Below are positions 43,993 through 52,730 of a stretch of DNA of 59,079 nucleotides, one piece after another (position 1 is the first letter of the stretch; every line of letters begins with the position of its first letter). Both the position numbers and the translations under genes were made by a program. Source of the stretch: an uncultured Sphingomonadaceae bacterium (lineage in GTDB: Bacteria; Pseudomonadota; Alphaproteobacteria; Sphingomonadales; Sphingomonadaceae). The stretch is taken from NCBI GenBank assembly GCA_947493195.1, contig CANLQG010000011.1:1-59079 (forward strand), given 5' to 3'. The notes beneath the pieces were generated by a model, which was not told where the DNA came from, did no database searches, and saw only the letters and a program-made list of their open reading frames with translations.

Positions 43993-46464
43993 TCACTCCT
44001 CTTCTCCGCCTTCCGGAGTTATGTAAATCTCATTCAGCTGAAGAATGGGATTCGAATTGTCTGGCACCTGGACCGTAAAACTTGCTTCAGCCCCGAACAA
44101 ATCGATCTGGTATGTGTAGCCCGGCCGCAAACCGACAATGGCGAAACGACCTGTGGAATTCGTAAAGAACGGTTGATCGACAAACTCCGCGTCGTCGACC
44201 GACATTACCGTTCCCGACAGCAGTTCTGCCCGGCCATCGGGGTAGCTCAGAAACCCGATTGCGGTCACGCTCGCTCCGGACCCGACGACAATGCTGTACC
44301 CGCTGCGATAGGGCGGGAGGACAGTTTCGACACCCGTCCCGATATCGACACCAGCAGGCGCATCCGCTAAGTCGTAGATGATGGACTGACGATTGTACGA
44401 GCTGAGGTTGCCATTCAGGGCGGCGCCGAGCGGTCCACTCAGCGCTTCCGGGCGACCGGCGCCAAGCGTACGGCCCAGCGTCGCTCGCGGGCCCTCCAGA
44501 TCGGAATTCGCACGTGCGAGCACGAAACTGTCGCTGATCGGACGTCCGATGCCCACAACACCGTCCGCAAATGCGAATGCTGTGCCGATCTGAAGTCGCG
44601 CACTACGCGCGTCGGTGATGTTGCCTAACCCATCTCCGCTGGAAGCGACGAACCCGCGCGCGAAGAACCGGTTGGCGACATAGGAGGCGCTTGCCTCAAC
44701 GCCCTGGATGCCTTGCGAGCTTCGCATGATCACGTCGTATCCCCAGGATCCGACAGTGTTCTCGAAGCCCTTCGAGATCGATGCGCGGGCATCGTCTCTC
44801 CGGCTGCTGTAATTGGCGTCGGCCCTGACCGAGCGTCCAAGCGGGATCGAGATAGTGGCGCGGACGCCGAAATTGCGTCGGAAGAAGTCATCGCCGTATT
44901 CGACGCCGACGCTGAAGCGGAACCGGCGAGTCGAGCGTACGAAGTCGGCAAAAATGGATCGATTTGCCCGGGTCCCGCCACGTTCGAACCAGTTCGCGCC
45001 CACCACTATCGAAGATCGCTCATCGATCCGCTGGGAAAAATTTCCATTCAGAAAGAACGAGTCCGCCCGGTTAAAAAATATCCCGTCGTTGACCGTCACA
45101 AAATTGGCGCTGCGGTACTCTCCATTGAGCGAAATCTGGCCCGACCCCAAGGAATTGTCGAATTGATGAGAATAGCGGATTTCCGCGGCATACCCCGTTC
45201 CCTGGCCAAGACTTGCAGCCAGGCCGAGTTCGAACCGGCCGGGAATCGAGCGTGGGGAAACAATCATTTCGGTGCCGACAACCTGCACATCTTGCGATGC
45301 CTGGATTGCGCCACCCACGGTGAACCGGTTGCTGATCCCGCGGCGGTAATAAGCCGAGAGCGCCGGGTCGCTCGAATAGGTCGGGTTTATGCCAAACCCG
45401 ACAGGGATGAACCCGATCGCAGCCCCGTACTCGGTTTCTCCGGCAGCAAGGGCGTTCGGATCGAGAAATGTATCGAAAGACGTGATCTGACGGCGGCCGG
45501 TCGCATCGGTGACGAACAACTGGGCGTTGCGCCCGCCGTATTGCGCTCGCAGCTGAGCCAGGTCGTAGGGGCCAGCGGTCAACTGCAGCAAGTCGACCTG
45601 CCGACCGTCGATCAGGACTTCCAGGGTTGCATCACGCTCCAGCAGGATCTGCTGGCCACCCAGTTCAGTGATTGGCCCGGAATCGTTGAAGACACGGCGC
45701 CCCTTTTGCACGCCGATACCGCCCAGGAAGATCCCGCCTAATTGGCTGAGGCCCGCAAGTTGCACGTCTCCGGCCGACCAGCGGCGGCTCTCTTCCGGTT
45801 CGTCGTAAATCGCGCGTACCGACCTCCTGTAGAAGCCGCTGCCACCGGCGATGTTCTCGTCGTAGCCACCCTCGAATTCGAGGACTATGTCGCGAGCGCG
45901 CAGTGCCCCATCGAAAAGAATGCCCGGAGCAAGCGGCGATCCAAAATTATCGACCCCGAAATCGCCAAAAACGTTGAGATAGGCGCTTGTCCCGCTAGGC
46001 TCGAGGGTGATCGGTACTTCGTCGGCAACCCGGTCGAAGCCGAGCGATTGCAGAACAGCCAGCGATCCATCGATCCGCTCAACGGAGATTTCCAGCTGGG
46101 ATGAGTTGTAGCGAAGGTCGATTCCTGCGGCTGCGACATCTTGCGGGGTCAGTTTCGGCTTATCGATCAGGTTATCTTCGAAAAGAGCATATCCATCGGG
46201 CGAGAGCAGCGGTTCAAGTTTTTCGATGAGCGACGCTCGGTTATAAAGTATCCGGCCGTCCAGATAGAGATCGACGAGAACATCGCCGTAAACCCTCCCG
46301 CCGCGCACAAGGGGCAGGAGAAGCTGTGTAGGTGCCGGTTGCTCGGCGCGATCCGCAACGGCAGGTGCGCCCTGTTCCGGTGGGACGGACTGCGCAGCCA
46401 CGACGCTCGGCGCAACCGCATTCGACAGCAAGAGCATCGCTCCCGAAATGCAATGCCCGTACAT
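43993..46464 (-). CDS. Fimbrial outer membrane usher protein
   Basis: An 823-residue usher of the FimD/PapC superfamily that would assemble and export pilus subunits across the outer membrane. It has a signal peptide (about 1-24), an N-terminal domain (GDVLVDLYLDGR, NLIDKPKLTPQDVAAAG), a long barrel region with alternating strands and Asn/Arg-rich turns, and C-terminal small domains (GYSIVVGSGASVTAIGFL, TNSTGRFAIVGLRPGY). Like ushers of archaic pili it is somewhat short and divergent. It lies between the chaperone and tip genes. Confidence 0.87.
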   Translation of the reverse strand: MYGHCISGAMLLLSNAVAPSVVAAQSVPPEQGAPAVADRAEQPAPTQLLLPLVRGGRVYGDVLVDLYLDGRILYNRASLIEKLEPLLSPDGYALFEDNLIDKPKLTPQDVAAAGIDLRYNSSQLEISVERIDGSLAVLQSLGFDRVADEVPITLEPSGTSAYLNVFGDFGVDNFGSPLAPGILFDGALRARDIVLEFEGGYDENIAGGSGFYRRSVRAIYDEPEESRRWSAGDVQLAGLSQLGGIFLGGIGVQKGRRVFNDSGPITELGGQQILLERDATLEVLIDGRQVDLLQLTAGPYDLAQLRAQYGGRNAQLFVTDATGRRQITSFDTFLDPNALAAGETEYGAAIGFIPVGFGINPTYSSDPALSAYYRRGISNRFTVGGAIQASQDVQVVGTEMIVSPRSIPGRFELGLAASLGQGTGYAAEIRYSHQFDNSLGSGQISLNGEYRSANFVTVNDGIFFNRADSFFLNGNFSQRIDERSSIVVGANWFERGGTRANRSIFADFVRSTRRFRFSVGVEYGDDFFRRNFGVRATISIPLGRSVRADANYSSRRDDARASISKGFENTVGSWGYDVIMRSSQGIQGVEASASYVANRFFARGFVASSGDGLGNITDARSARLQIGTAFAFADGVVGIGRPISDSFVLARANSDLEGPRATLGRTLGAGRPEALSGPLGAALNGNLSSYNRQSIIYDLADAPAGVDIGTGVETVLPPYRSGYSIVVGSGASVTAIGFLSYPDGRAELLSGTVMSVDDAEFVDQPFFTNSTGRFAIVGLRPGYTYQIDLFGAEASFTVQVPDNSNPILQLNEIYITPEGGEEE

Positions 46465-46486
46465 GTCCCCTGCCCCCGACGCCAGC

Positions 46487-47290
46487 TTACTGGAATTCGA
46501 TTTCGACGCTGTCCGGATCCAGTGACTGCTCGAGCGGTATGAAGAATATCCGAGCCTTGCTCGGAGCCACGATTCCCAAGCCCGTGTTCAGGCGCACTTC
46601 GCTGTCACTGAACCGCTGCTCGAAAGGCGATCCCTCAAGCGTGGTGCCTTTGATTGCCCAGTTTGTCTGTCCCGCTCCGAAATAGCGGTCGCCGGAATTG
46701 CTTATGCGCACCTCTATGCCGGAGACGGTCTTGGTCTCGACGCCTTCTTCCGCAACCTCCGCCTCTTCCTCGCTCAGCGGAACGACGCGCTCTGCTGTCC
46801 TGATCCATTCCACCGTCGGCTCCGCCTGAGTGCCTCGGGGAACCACATTGATGAGAACATTGAACCGCATCAGCATCTGGATGCGCGATTCATCCTCGCT
46901 CAACGCAACGGGGACCTGGCTGACCGAAGCGTAGAATATTTCCGACTGGTTCGTGGAACCATCGGGGATGTACTGGATGCGGAAAACCTGCTGGCTTTGC
47001 GGTTCGAGCACCGTCTGGGGTGGAAAGACAACAAAGCGATCATCGGCGGGCTCCAGGGTGACCGTCCCGTCTTCGGAAATGATCCCACGATGCATCGTGA
47101 TTTCGAATGGGATTGCGCGATCTTCGGAATTCGAAACTTCCAGGCGCAGGGTAGAACCGGTGCCCGAAGGCTCGATCTCGGCTACCATGGGGGTTACCCG
47201 AGCCGCCTTCAACGGCTGCGCGGTCATGAAGGTCGACAGAACGAAGGCTGCTGCAACGGACGCTACAGTCAATGAACGGCGAAATGACAT
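46487..47290 (-). CDS. Periplasmic pilus chaperone (PapD-like)
   Basis: A 267-residue exported chaperone. Signal peptide to about residue 30 (QPLKA-ARV), then the first Ig-like domain with ARVTPMVAEIEPSG, EVSNSEDRAIPFEI and DDRFVVFPPQTVLEPQSQQVFRI, and a second domain with GIEVRISNSGDRYFGAG and LGIVAPSKARIFFIPL. It would cap subunits in the periplasm by donor-strand complementation. It is longer than classical PapD (about 220 residues) because of an acidic insert (SEEEAEVAEEGVE), a point that fits archaic-type chaperones. Confidence 0.87.
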   Translation of the reverse strand: MSFRRSLTVASVAAAFVLSTFMTAQPLKAARVTPMVAEIEPSGTGSTLRLEVSNSEDRAIPFEITMHRGIISEDGTVTLEPADDRFVVFPPQTVLEPQSQQVFRIQYIPDGSTNQSEIFYASVSQVPVALSEDESRIQMLMRFNVLINVVPRGTQAEPTVEWIRTAERVVPLSEEEAEVAEEGVETKTVSGIEVRISNSGDRYFGAGQTNWAIKGTTLEGSPFEQRFSDSEVRLNTGLGIVAPSKARIFFIPLEQSLDPDSVEIEFQ

Positions 47291-47370
47291 CTAAACCCCT
47301 CTAAGAATTGGCGCAGCTGCGGCGGCGCGAAATTCTCTCTTAACCCTGGTCCCCAATCCCCAAGACAACG

Positions 47371-47408
47371 AAAAAATGCCGGCACGCCGCGAAGCGCGCC
47401 GGCATTTT
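47371..47408 (-). terminator. Strong terminator between major subunit and chaperone genes
   Basis: On the minus strand AAAATGCCGGC pairs with GCCGGCATTTT around an apical TTCG loop and is followed by a run of six T. It begins 15 bases after the subunit stop, so most transcripts from the subunit promoter should end here and only some continue into chaperone and usher. Confidence 0.85.
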
Positions 47409-47423
47409 AACTGTCAGCGCATA

Positions 47424-47993
47424 TTAGGGTGCGATCGCGACCGTCACTTCTGCGGTCGCGCTGTAGGTGCCTGCGACCGCGCGGAAACCGCGATTGTCGT
47501 CATAGTCGACCCAACCGGCAAAGCTGATCTGACGATGCAGGGCGTGACGCGGGTCGTCGTTCCGGGTGTTGCCGGAGCTGGTCGCGTAGTACAGGCGGTT
47601 GTTCCCGGTGCCCACGCCATAGTTGTTGGCGGCAACGCGGAAATCGATCTCGTCGCTGAAGCCTTCGGCTTCTTCTTCGGGGGTCACTCCTCGCGGATTG
47701 ACCAGCGGACCATTGGTCGTGATCGTCATCTGGTTGTTGTCGTTGCAGCTCAGGAACACCTCGTTGCTGTTCGTCTGGGTCGAACCATTACCGAAAAGCA
47801 GGGCGTTCGAACCAGCGGTGGTGACGATTTTCAGCGCCGGGGTGATGGTGATGTCCTGCACGTCTTCCATGAGGCAAGTCGGCGTCACGGTAGCGTTGAC
47901 GACGAATGAATCGCTGGTCGTGTTGGCCTGTGCGAAAGCCGGAGCGGCCGAAACAGCGGCAGCGCTCGCGACAAGAATTGCAATTTTCTTCAT
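47424..47993 (-). CDS. Major pilus subunit (spore coat U-like)
   Basis: A 189-residue secreted protein with a clean signal peptide (MKKIAILVASAAAVSAAPAFA) and a mature domain rich in Thr and Asn with one cysteine pair (TPTCLMEDVQ and FLSCNDNN) and a C-terminal strand TYSATAEVTVAIAP. This fits a pilin assembled by the downstream chaperone and usher. The ATG at 47993 opens the signal peptide; the longer frame to 48017 is not needed. Distance to the chaperone gene is 133 bases and contains a terminator. Confidence 0.78.
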   Translation of the reverse strand: MKKIAILVASAAAVSAAPAFAQANTTSDSFVVNATVTPTCLMEDVQDITITPALKIVTTAGSNALLFGNGSTQTNSNEVFLSCNDNNQMTITTNGPLVNPRGVTPEEEAEGFSDEIDFRVAANNYGVGTGNNRLYYATSSGNTRNDDPRHALHRQISFAGWVDYDDNRGFRAVAGTYSATAEVTVAIAP

Positions 47994-48696
47994 GTGATAA
48001 TCCTCTTCCTTGGACAATAGGGTTCCTTCCGAAGAATCGAGGATCTTCGGCCGGTTGTTTAGCGAGGCGCGTTTCGCCTTCTATGTTGCGGGAGTCCTCT
48101 CCCCCCATTTGAAACCGGCAATCTGTACTCGCCTTCAAAACGAATCGATTAGCCGGTGCGACTGTCTATTGGTTAACGATGCATTTACATTTTTGCAACG
48201 AACCGCCCCGAATCCACCGGGCTTGTGTCAAATTGGTACGAGTGCATTGGCGAGGTTTCAGCCTCGCCTCATGTCGCGAAGCCGTTCCGCCCACGTCCAT
48301 TTCCTGCAGGCAAGGCCATCAGTCTCGGAGCTTCACCTCGCTCCATTCAGGAGGGTTGAGGTGCCGCTGGCCCGTTGGAAACAGCGGGCAGCGATTGGCA
48401 GCAACGCGCCTGTAGCTTCCTGTTCTTTCGAGCAAATCGCCTGATCCACGCGATACCAGCGCCTGTTACGATCTACAGATACCCTGTCATGGGGATGGTT
48501 CGATTACAGCGAAATAGTCTGCCTAAAATTGGCAGGATAACACCGAAAACTCGGCGGGATCGGTCCTCCCAAGTCGAAGCCAGAGCGAACCGAACACGGA
48601 CTGTTGTGTGATTGCATGCCGCACCCCACACGATGCATTCTATGCAACTTGGGAGATGCAGTGGGCTTAGTGCAAAGCGACTCCCGCTATTGACGT
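47994..48696. other. 700-base region without a recognisable gene
   Basis: This stretch lies upstream of the pilus operon and downstream of the acyl-CoA dehydrogenase gene. Short frames exist, but none has a ribosome site plus a recognisable product. The part at 48150-48210 is A+T-rich (GTTAACGATGCATTTACATT) and may hold the pilus promoter. Base composition near 48450-48600 is lower in GC than the neighbourhood. Confidence 0.5.
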
Positions 48697-49842
48697 TCAG
48701 TCCCGCAGCAGGTCTCGCCCCACGATCATGCGCATGACTTGGTTGGTCCCTTCCAGGATGGAATGCACCCTCAGGTCACGCCAGAAGCGTTCGATGGGGT
48801 AGTCCTGCAGGTAGCCGTAGCCGCCAAACAGTTGCAGCGCATTGTTGACGACATTCGAGCCGCTATCGGTAGCCAATCGCTTGGCCATGGCTGAGAAGCG
48901 CGTCTTGTCGGGTGCATTGTCCGTGACCTTTGCCGCCGCGAGATAGAGCAGCGCCCTCGCCGCCTCCAGTTCCGTTGCCATGTCCGCCAGCATGAACTGG
49001 GTGTTCTGGAAATCGGCGATCGGCTGGCCGAACTGCTGGCGATCCTTCGCATAGCCAATCGCTTCATCCAGGCACCGCTGCGCCCCGCCCAATGAACAGG
49101 CGCCGATGTTAAGACGGCCGCCATCGAGCCCCGCCATGGCGAACCTGAACCCCTCACCCTCCTCGCCGATACGATTTTCGACCGGCACTCGGGCCTCCTC
49201 GAAAATGACCTGCGCGGTGGGGCTGGCATGCCATCCAAGCTTCTTCTCGGGCGCGCCGAAGCTTACGCCCGGGGTGTCTTTGTCGATCACCAGGCAGGTG
49301 ATGCCGCGAGTCTTGTGTTCGCCGGTTCGCACCATCGCGACGTAGACTTCGTTGACCCCCGCGCCCGAAATGAACTGCTTCGTGCCGTTGAGGACGTAAT
49401 GATCGCCATCGCGCCGCGCGCTCGCATTCAGCGCCGCAGCGTCCGATCCGCTACCCGGTTCGGTAAGGCAGTAACTGGCGAGCTTGTCCATCGTCACCAG
49501 TTCGGGAAGGTAGCGGTCCTTCAGCTCCGGTCCGCCGAACATGTCGATAATCCAAGCAGCCATATTGTGGATCGAGACGAAAGCGCTGGTGGCCGGGCAA
49601 CCGTAGGCCATCGCCTCCATGATCAGCGCGGCCTCCAGCCGTCCAAGGCCGATTCCCCCGGACTCTTCGGATACGTAGATCGCTCCGAAGCCAAGGTCTG
49701 CCGTGCGCTTGATCACATCGACAGGAAAGATGTGCTCCTCGTCCCAGCGCGCCGCGTGCGGAGTGATGTTGTCGGCGGTGAAGCGCCGTGCCAGCTCCTG
49801 AATGGCCAGCTGGTCTTCGTCGAGCTGGAATTGTCCCGTCAT
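48697..49842 (-). CDS. Acyl-CoA dehydrogenase (isobutyryl-CoA dehydrogenase type)
   Basis: A 381-residue FAD enzyme. It has the YCLTEPGSGSDAAAL flavin motif near 125, GTKQFISGAGV near 152, LGWHASPTAQVIFEEARVP near 202, and the late LQLFGGYGYLQDYPIERFWRDLRVHSILEGTNQVMR region (quoted in part), where the catalytic glutamate is the E of LEGT. The N-terminal and MACPAT-like features match short/branched-chain dehydrogenases acting on isobutyryl-CoA in valine breakdown. It is the last gene of the acyl-CoA operon. Confidence 0.88.
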   Translation of the reverse strand: MTGQFQLDEDQLAIQELARRFTADNITPHAARWDEEHIFPVDVIKRTADLGFGAIYVSEESGGIGLGRLEAALIMEAMAYGCPATSAFVSIHNMAAWIIDMFGGPELKDRYLPELVTMDKLASYCLTEPGSGSDAAALNASARRDGDHYVLNGTKQFISGAGVNEVYVAMVRTGEHKTRGITCLVIDKDTPGVSFGAPEKKLGWHASPTAQVIFEEARVPVENRIGEEGEGFRFAMAGLDGGRLNIGACSLGGAQRCLDEAIGYAKDRQQFGQPIADFQNTQFMLADMATELEAARALLYLAAAKVTDNAPDKTRFSAMAKRLATDSGSNVVNNALQLFGGYGYLQDYPIERFWRDLRVHSILEGTNQVMRMIVGRDLLRD

Positions 49843-49859
49843 TTCGTGTTCCGCCCGTC

Positions 49860-50621
49860 TTACTTCGCTGCCATGCGAATGGCACCGTCGAGGCGGATGA
49901 CCTCGCCGTTCAGCATCGAGTTGCCCGCAATCGCCAGCACCAGGTCGGCGTATTCTTCAGGCTTGCCGAGGCGGGCGGGATGCGGGACCATTTGGCCCAG
50001 CGATTCCTGTGCGGCAGGGGGCAGGCTCTCCAGCATCGGGGTCCAGAAGATGCCCGGCGCGATGGTCATCACCCGGATCAGCTCTCTTGCGAATTCGCGG
50101 GCTAGCGGCAGGGTCATGCCGACCACACCTGCTTTGGATGCGGCATAGGCTGGCTGGCCGATCTGCCCATCGAACGCCGCAACCGAAGCGGTGTTGACGA
50201 TCAGCCCGCGTTCCTCGCCGATGGGATCGACCTGCTGCAAGCGGGCAGCAAAGCGAGAGCAGGTCAGGAAGGTGCCGATCAGGTTGATCTCCACCGCGCG
50301 GCGAAAGCTGTCCATGTCGTGCGGCACGAATTCCTTGCCCACTGCCTTTTTCGCCGGCGCAACGCCTGCGCAATTGACGAGGATACGCGCAACGCCTTGC
50401 ACCTCGGCCGCGCTTTCCAGGGCATCAGAGACGCTTGCCTCGTCGGTTACGTTCACATTGGCGAAACGGCCGCCGATCTTCTCGGCATGGGCATTGCCCG
50501 CCTCGTCATTGAGATCGAAGATGGTGACCTTGGCACCTCTGGCCGCAAGCGCTTCTGCTGTCGCAGCTCCAAGCCCCGACGCTCCGCCGGTGACAATCGC
50601 CGCTACATTCTTGATTTGCAT
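49860..50621 (-). CDS. SDR 3-hydroxyacyl-CoA dehydrogenase (HSD17B10-like)
   Basis: A 253-residue SDR with VTGGASGLGAATAEAL (10-25), NCAGVAPAKK near 82, the Ser of VNTASVAAFDGQIGQPAYAASKAGV near 143-168 with Y-x3-K, and APGIFWTPMLE. The sequence closely resembles type II 3-hydroxyacyl-CoA dehydrogenases that oxidise 2-methyl-3-hydroxybutyryl-CoA and similar substrates. It lies 17 bases before the acyl-CoA dehydrogenase gene. Confidence 0.9.
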   Translation of the reverse strand: MQIKNVAAIVTGGASGLGAATAEALAARGAKVTIFDLNDEAGNAHAEKIGGRFANVNVTDEASVSDALESAAEVQGVARILVNCAGVAPAKKAVGKEFVPHDMDSFRRAVEINLIGTFLTCSRFAARLQQVDPIGEERGLIVNTASVAAFDGQIGQPAYAASKAGVVGMTLPLAREFARELIRVMTIAPGIFWTPMLESLPPAAQESLGQMVPHPARLGKPEEYADLVLAIAGNSMLNGEVIRLDGAIRMAAK

Positions 50622-50656
50622 TCAACCTACTCCGTTGATCAAAATTTTTCGTGCGC

Positions 50657-51760
50657 TCAGGCAACCAGAGACATCGGACTTTCGCAGATTTCGCGGAAAG
50701 CCTGCATCAGTTGCGCGCCGTCTGCACCATCAATGGCGCGGTGATCGAAGCTGCCGGTGGCGGTCATGACGGTGGCGGACTCCACGCCGTTCTCCGTACT
50801 GACGGGGCGAAGCTCGCCTGCACCCACGGCAAGGATCACGGCCTGCGGCGGATTGATCACGGCTTCGAACTGCTTGATGCCGAACATGCCGAGATTCGAA
50901 AGCGACGCAGTGCCCCCTTGGAATTCGTACGGCTGCAACTTGCCTTCCTGCGCCTTGCCTGCCAGTTCCTTCATCTCCGATGAAATCGACGCCACGCCGC
51001 GCGACGCCGCGTCGTGTACGATTGGCGTGATAAGCCCGGAAGGCGCTGCCACGGCCACCGAAATGTCCGAACGGCGATACTGGTAAAGCACGTTCTCGCG
51101 GTAGCTGACATTGCACTGCGGAACGCGCTGCAGGGCAACTGCCAGCGCCTTGATCAGCATGTCGTTCACCGAAACCTTGCCGCCCTGTTCGGCTAGCGAT
51201 GCGTTGATCTGGCTGCGCAGCGCGAGCAATGCGTCCAGCCTGACATCCACGGTCAGGTAGATGTGCGGGATGGTCTGCTTCGCCTCTGTCAAACGGCGCG
51301 CGATGGTCTTGCGCACACCATTCAGCGGCACCTTACTGTAGGGTGCTTCCAGGCCATCGGCCGCAGGGGCGGCGGCAGGAGCTTGCGCGCTTGCCTCAGC
51401 CGGTGCTGGACTTGGCGCTTCACCTGGTTCGTAATTCTCTATGTCGGCCTTCACGATCTTGCCATTGGGGCCGCTGCCCTTGATCGAGGCCAAGTCGATA
51501 CCTTTTTCCGCCGCCATGCGCCGGGCCAGCGGCGATGCCGGAATACCGGCTTCGGGTAAGGATGGCGCGGGCGCGGGCGCTGGATCGGCTGCCGGCGGTG
51601 GGGAAGCCTTTGGCGGATTGGCCGCGATCGCAGTCTCTACATCGCCGCGCGTGATCCTGCCATTCGGGCCGGTTGCCGTTACCGTCGTCAGATCGATGCC
51701 GTTCTCTTCGGCCAGCTTGCGGGCGGACGGAGAAGCGGGCGGTTGGTCTGTTGCAGCCAT
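50657..51760 (-). CDS. E2-type acyltransferase with two peripheral-subunit-binding domains and no lipoyl domain
   Basis: A 367-residue protein of the 2-oxo acid dehydrogenase E2 family. Residues about 9-45 (SPSARKLAEENGIDL, GPNGRITRGDV) and about 75-110 (SPLARRMAAEKGIDL, GPNGKIVKADI) are two complete E3-binding (PSBD) domains linked by Ala-Pro-rich stretches. The catalytic domain follows from about 140 and keeps the DHRAIDG motif with the active-site histidine at 340. A lipoyl domain with its DKA lysine motif is absent, and no E1 gene is nearby. ATG at 51760 (MAATDQPP) is preceded by GGTTCTCC on the plus strand, i.e. GGAGAACC on the coding strand. Confidence 0.85.
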   Translation of the reverse strand: MAATDQPPASPSARKLAEENGIDLTTVTATGPNGRITRGDVETAIAANPPKASPPPAADPAPAPAPSLPEAGIPASPLARRMAAEKGIDLASIKGSGPNGKIVKADIENYEPGEAPSPAPAEASAQAPAAAPAADGLEAPYSKVPLNGVRKTIARRLTEAKQTIPHIYLTVDVRLDALLALRSQINASLAEQGGKVSVNDMLIKALAVALQRVPQCNVSYRENVLYQYRRSDISVAVAAPSGLITPIVHDAASRGVASISSEMKELAGKAQEGKLQPYEFQGGTASLSNLGMFGIKQFEAVINPPQAVILAVGAGELRPVSTENGVESATVMTATGSFDHRAIDGADGAQLMQAFREICESPMSLVA

Positions 51761-51887
51761 GGGAGAACCTCGTTGAAACCACATCGCCTGCAATCGCGGG
51801 CGCGGTTCGTCCTACCGTGGATTTGTGCGATAAAGCGGCAAAATTGCCAGCGCCGACGATTGATCGCCTCGCCGATGCGGCGTGGGT

Positions 51888-52730
51888 TCAGGCAGCTTCG
51901 CCCGCGCTCTGCAGCAGGCGCCTGGCCTGCGTAAGATGGGGCCGATCTATCATCTTGCCGTCGAGTTGCAGTGCGCCTGCATCCGGCTGCGCGGCGAACG
52001 CGGCAACGATTGCCCTGGCATGGGCGATTTCCTCCGCAGTCGGCTCGAACGCCGCATTGATGACGGGCACCTGCGCCGGGTGGATCGCCATCATCCCGGT
52101 AAAGCCGTCGCGCCGCCCGCGCGCGGCGTAGGCGGCAAGGCCGTCGGTGTTCCTGATGTCTGGATAGACCGTTTCGATTGCGGGAACGCCCGCCGCGTGC
52201 GCTGCCAGGAGGGTAAGGTTACGCGCCATCTCGTATGGCGAGGTATAGCTGCCGTCGTCCTCGCGGGATGTTGTCGCACCGATTGCGGCAGGCAGGTCCT
52301 CTGCGCCCCAGGTCAGACCCATCAGCGGCGTGGTGACTTCCCGGTATGAACCAAGCTCGAAAATGGCGGCGGCTGTTTCGGTGCCGATAGGAAAAACCGG
52401 TATCGCCGCGCTGTCCATCATCTGTACCAGTCGTTCGACGCTCTTGGCGCCTTCGGCCTTGGGCAGCATGATGCCCGCCGGAGGATACGGCAGCACGGCG
52501 GCAAGGTCGCTCTCGGTCTCACCACTGTCGAGTGGATTTACCCGCGCGATAACCGGCACTTCGCCAGGCGATTGCAGGAACTCGGCCACGGCCTCCCTGC
52601 CCTTCGCCTTGTTCGCCGGGGCGACCGAATCCTCCAGGTCGATGATGATGGCATCGGCGCCGCTTGCGGCAGCCTTGGCAAAACGTTCCGGCCTGTCGGC
52701 AGGGACGAACAGGAGACTGCGCAGCCTCAC
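51888..52730 (-). CDS. HpcH/HpaI aldolase / CoA ester lyase (CitE-like)
   Basis: A 280-residue TIM-barrel enzyme. It has RSLLFVPADRPERFAKA at the start, DAIIIDLEDSVAPANK near 26-41 with the acidic metal ligand, ARVNPLDSGETE near 63, MLPKAEGAKSVERL near 88, ETAAAIFEL with a further glutamate near 118 and GMMAIHPAQVPVINAAF near 212. Relatives are malyl-CoA, methylmalyl-CoA and citramalyl-CoA lyases. The GTG at 52730 overlaps the MaoC stop by four bases, which ties the two reactions together. Confidence 0.9.
   Translation of the reverse strand: MRLRSLLFVPADRPERFAKAAASGADAIIIDLEDSVAPANKAKGREAVAEFLQSPGEVPVIARVNPLDSGETESDLAAVLPYPPAGIMLPKAEGAKSVERLVQMMDSAAIPVFPIGTETAAAIFELGSYREVTTPLMGLTWGAEDLPAAIGATTSREDDGSYTSPYEMARNLTLLAAHAAGVPAIETVYPDIRNTDGLAAYAARGRRDGFTGMMAIHPAQVPVINAAFEPTAEEIAHARAIVAAFAAQPDAGALQLDGKMIDRPHLTQARRLLQSAGEAA

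Noticed and set aside
48375..48611. A 78-codon plus-strand frame in the region between pilus and acyl-CoA genes.
   Set aside because: No ribosome site, no recognisable domain and composition without coding signs.
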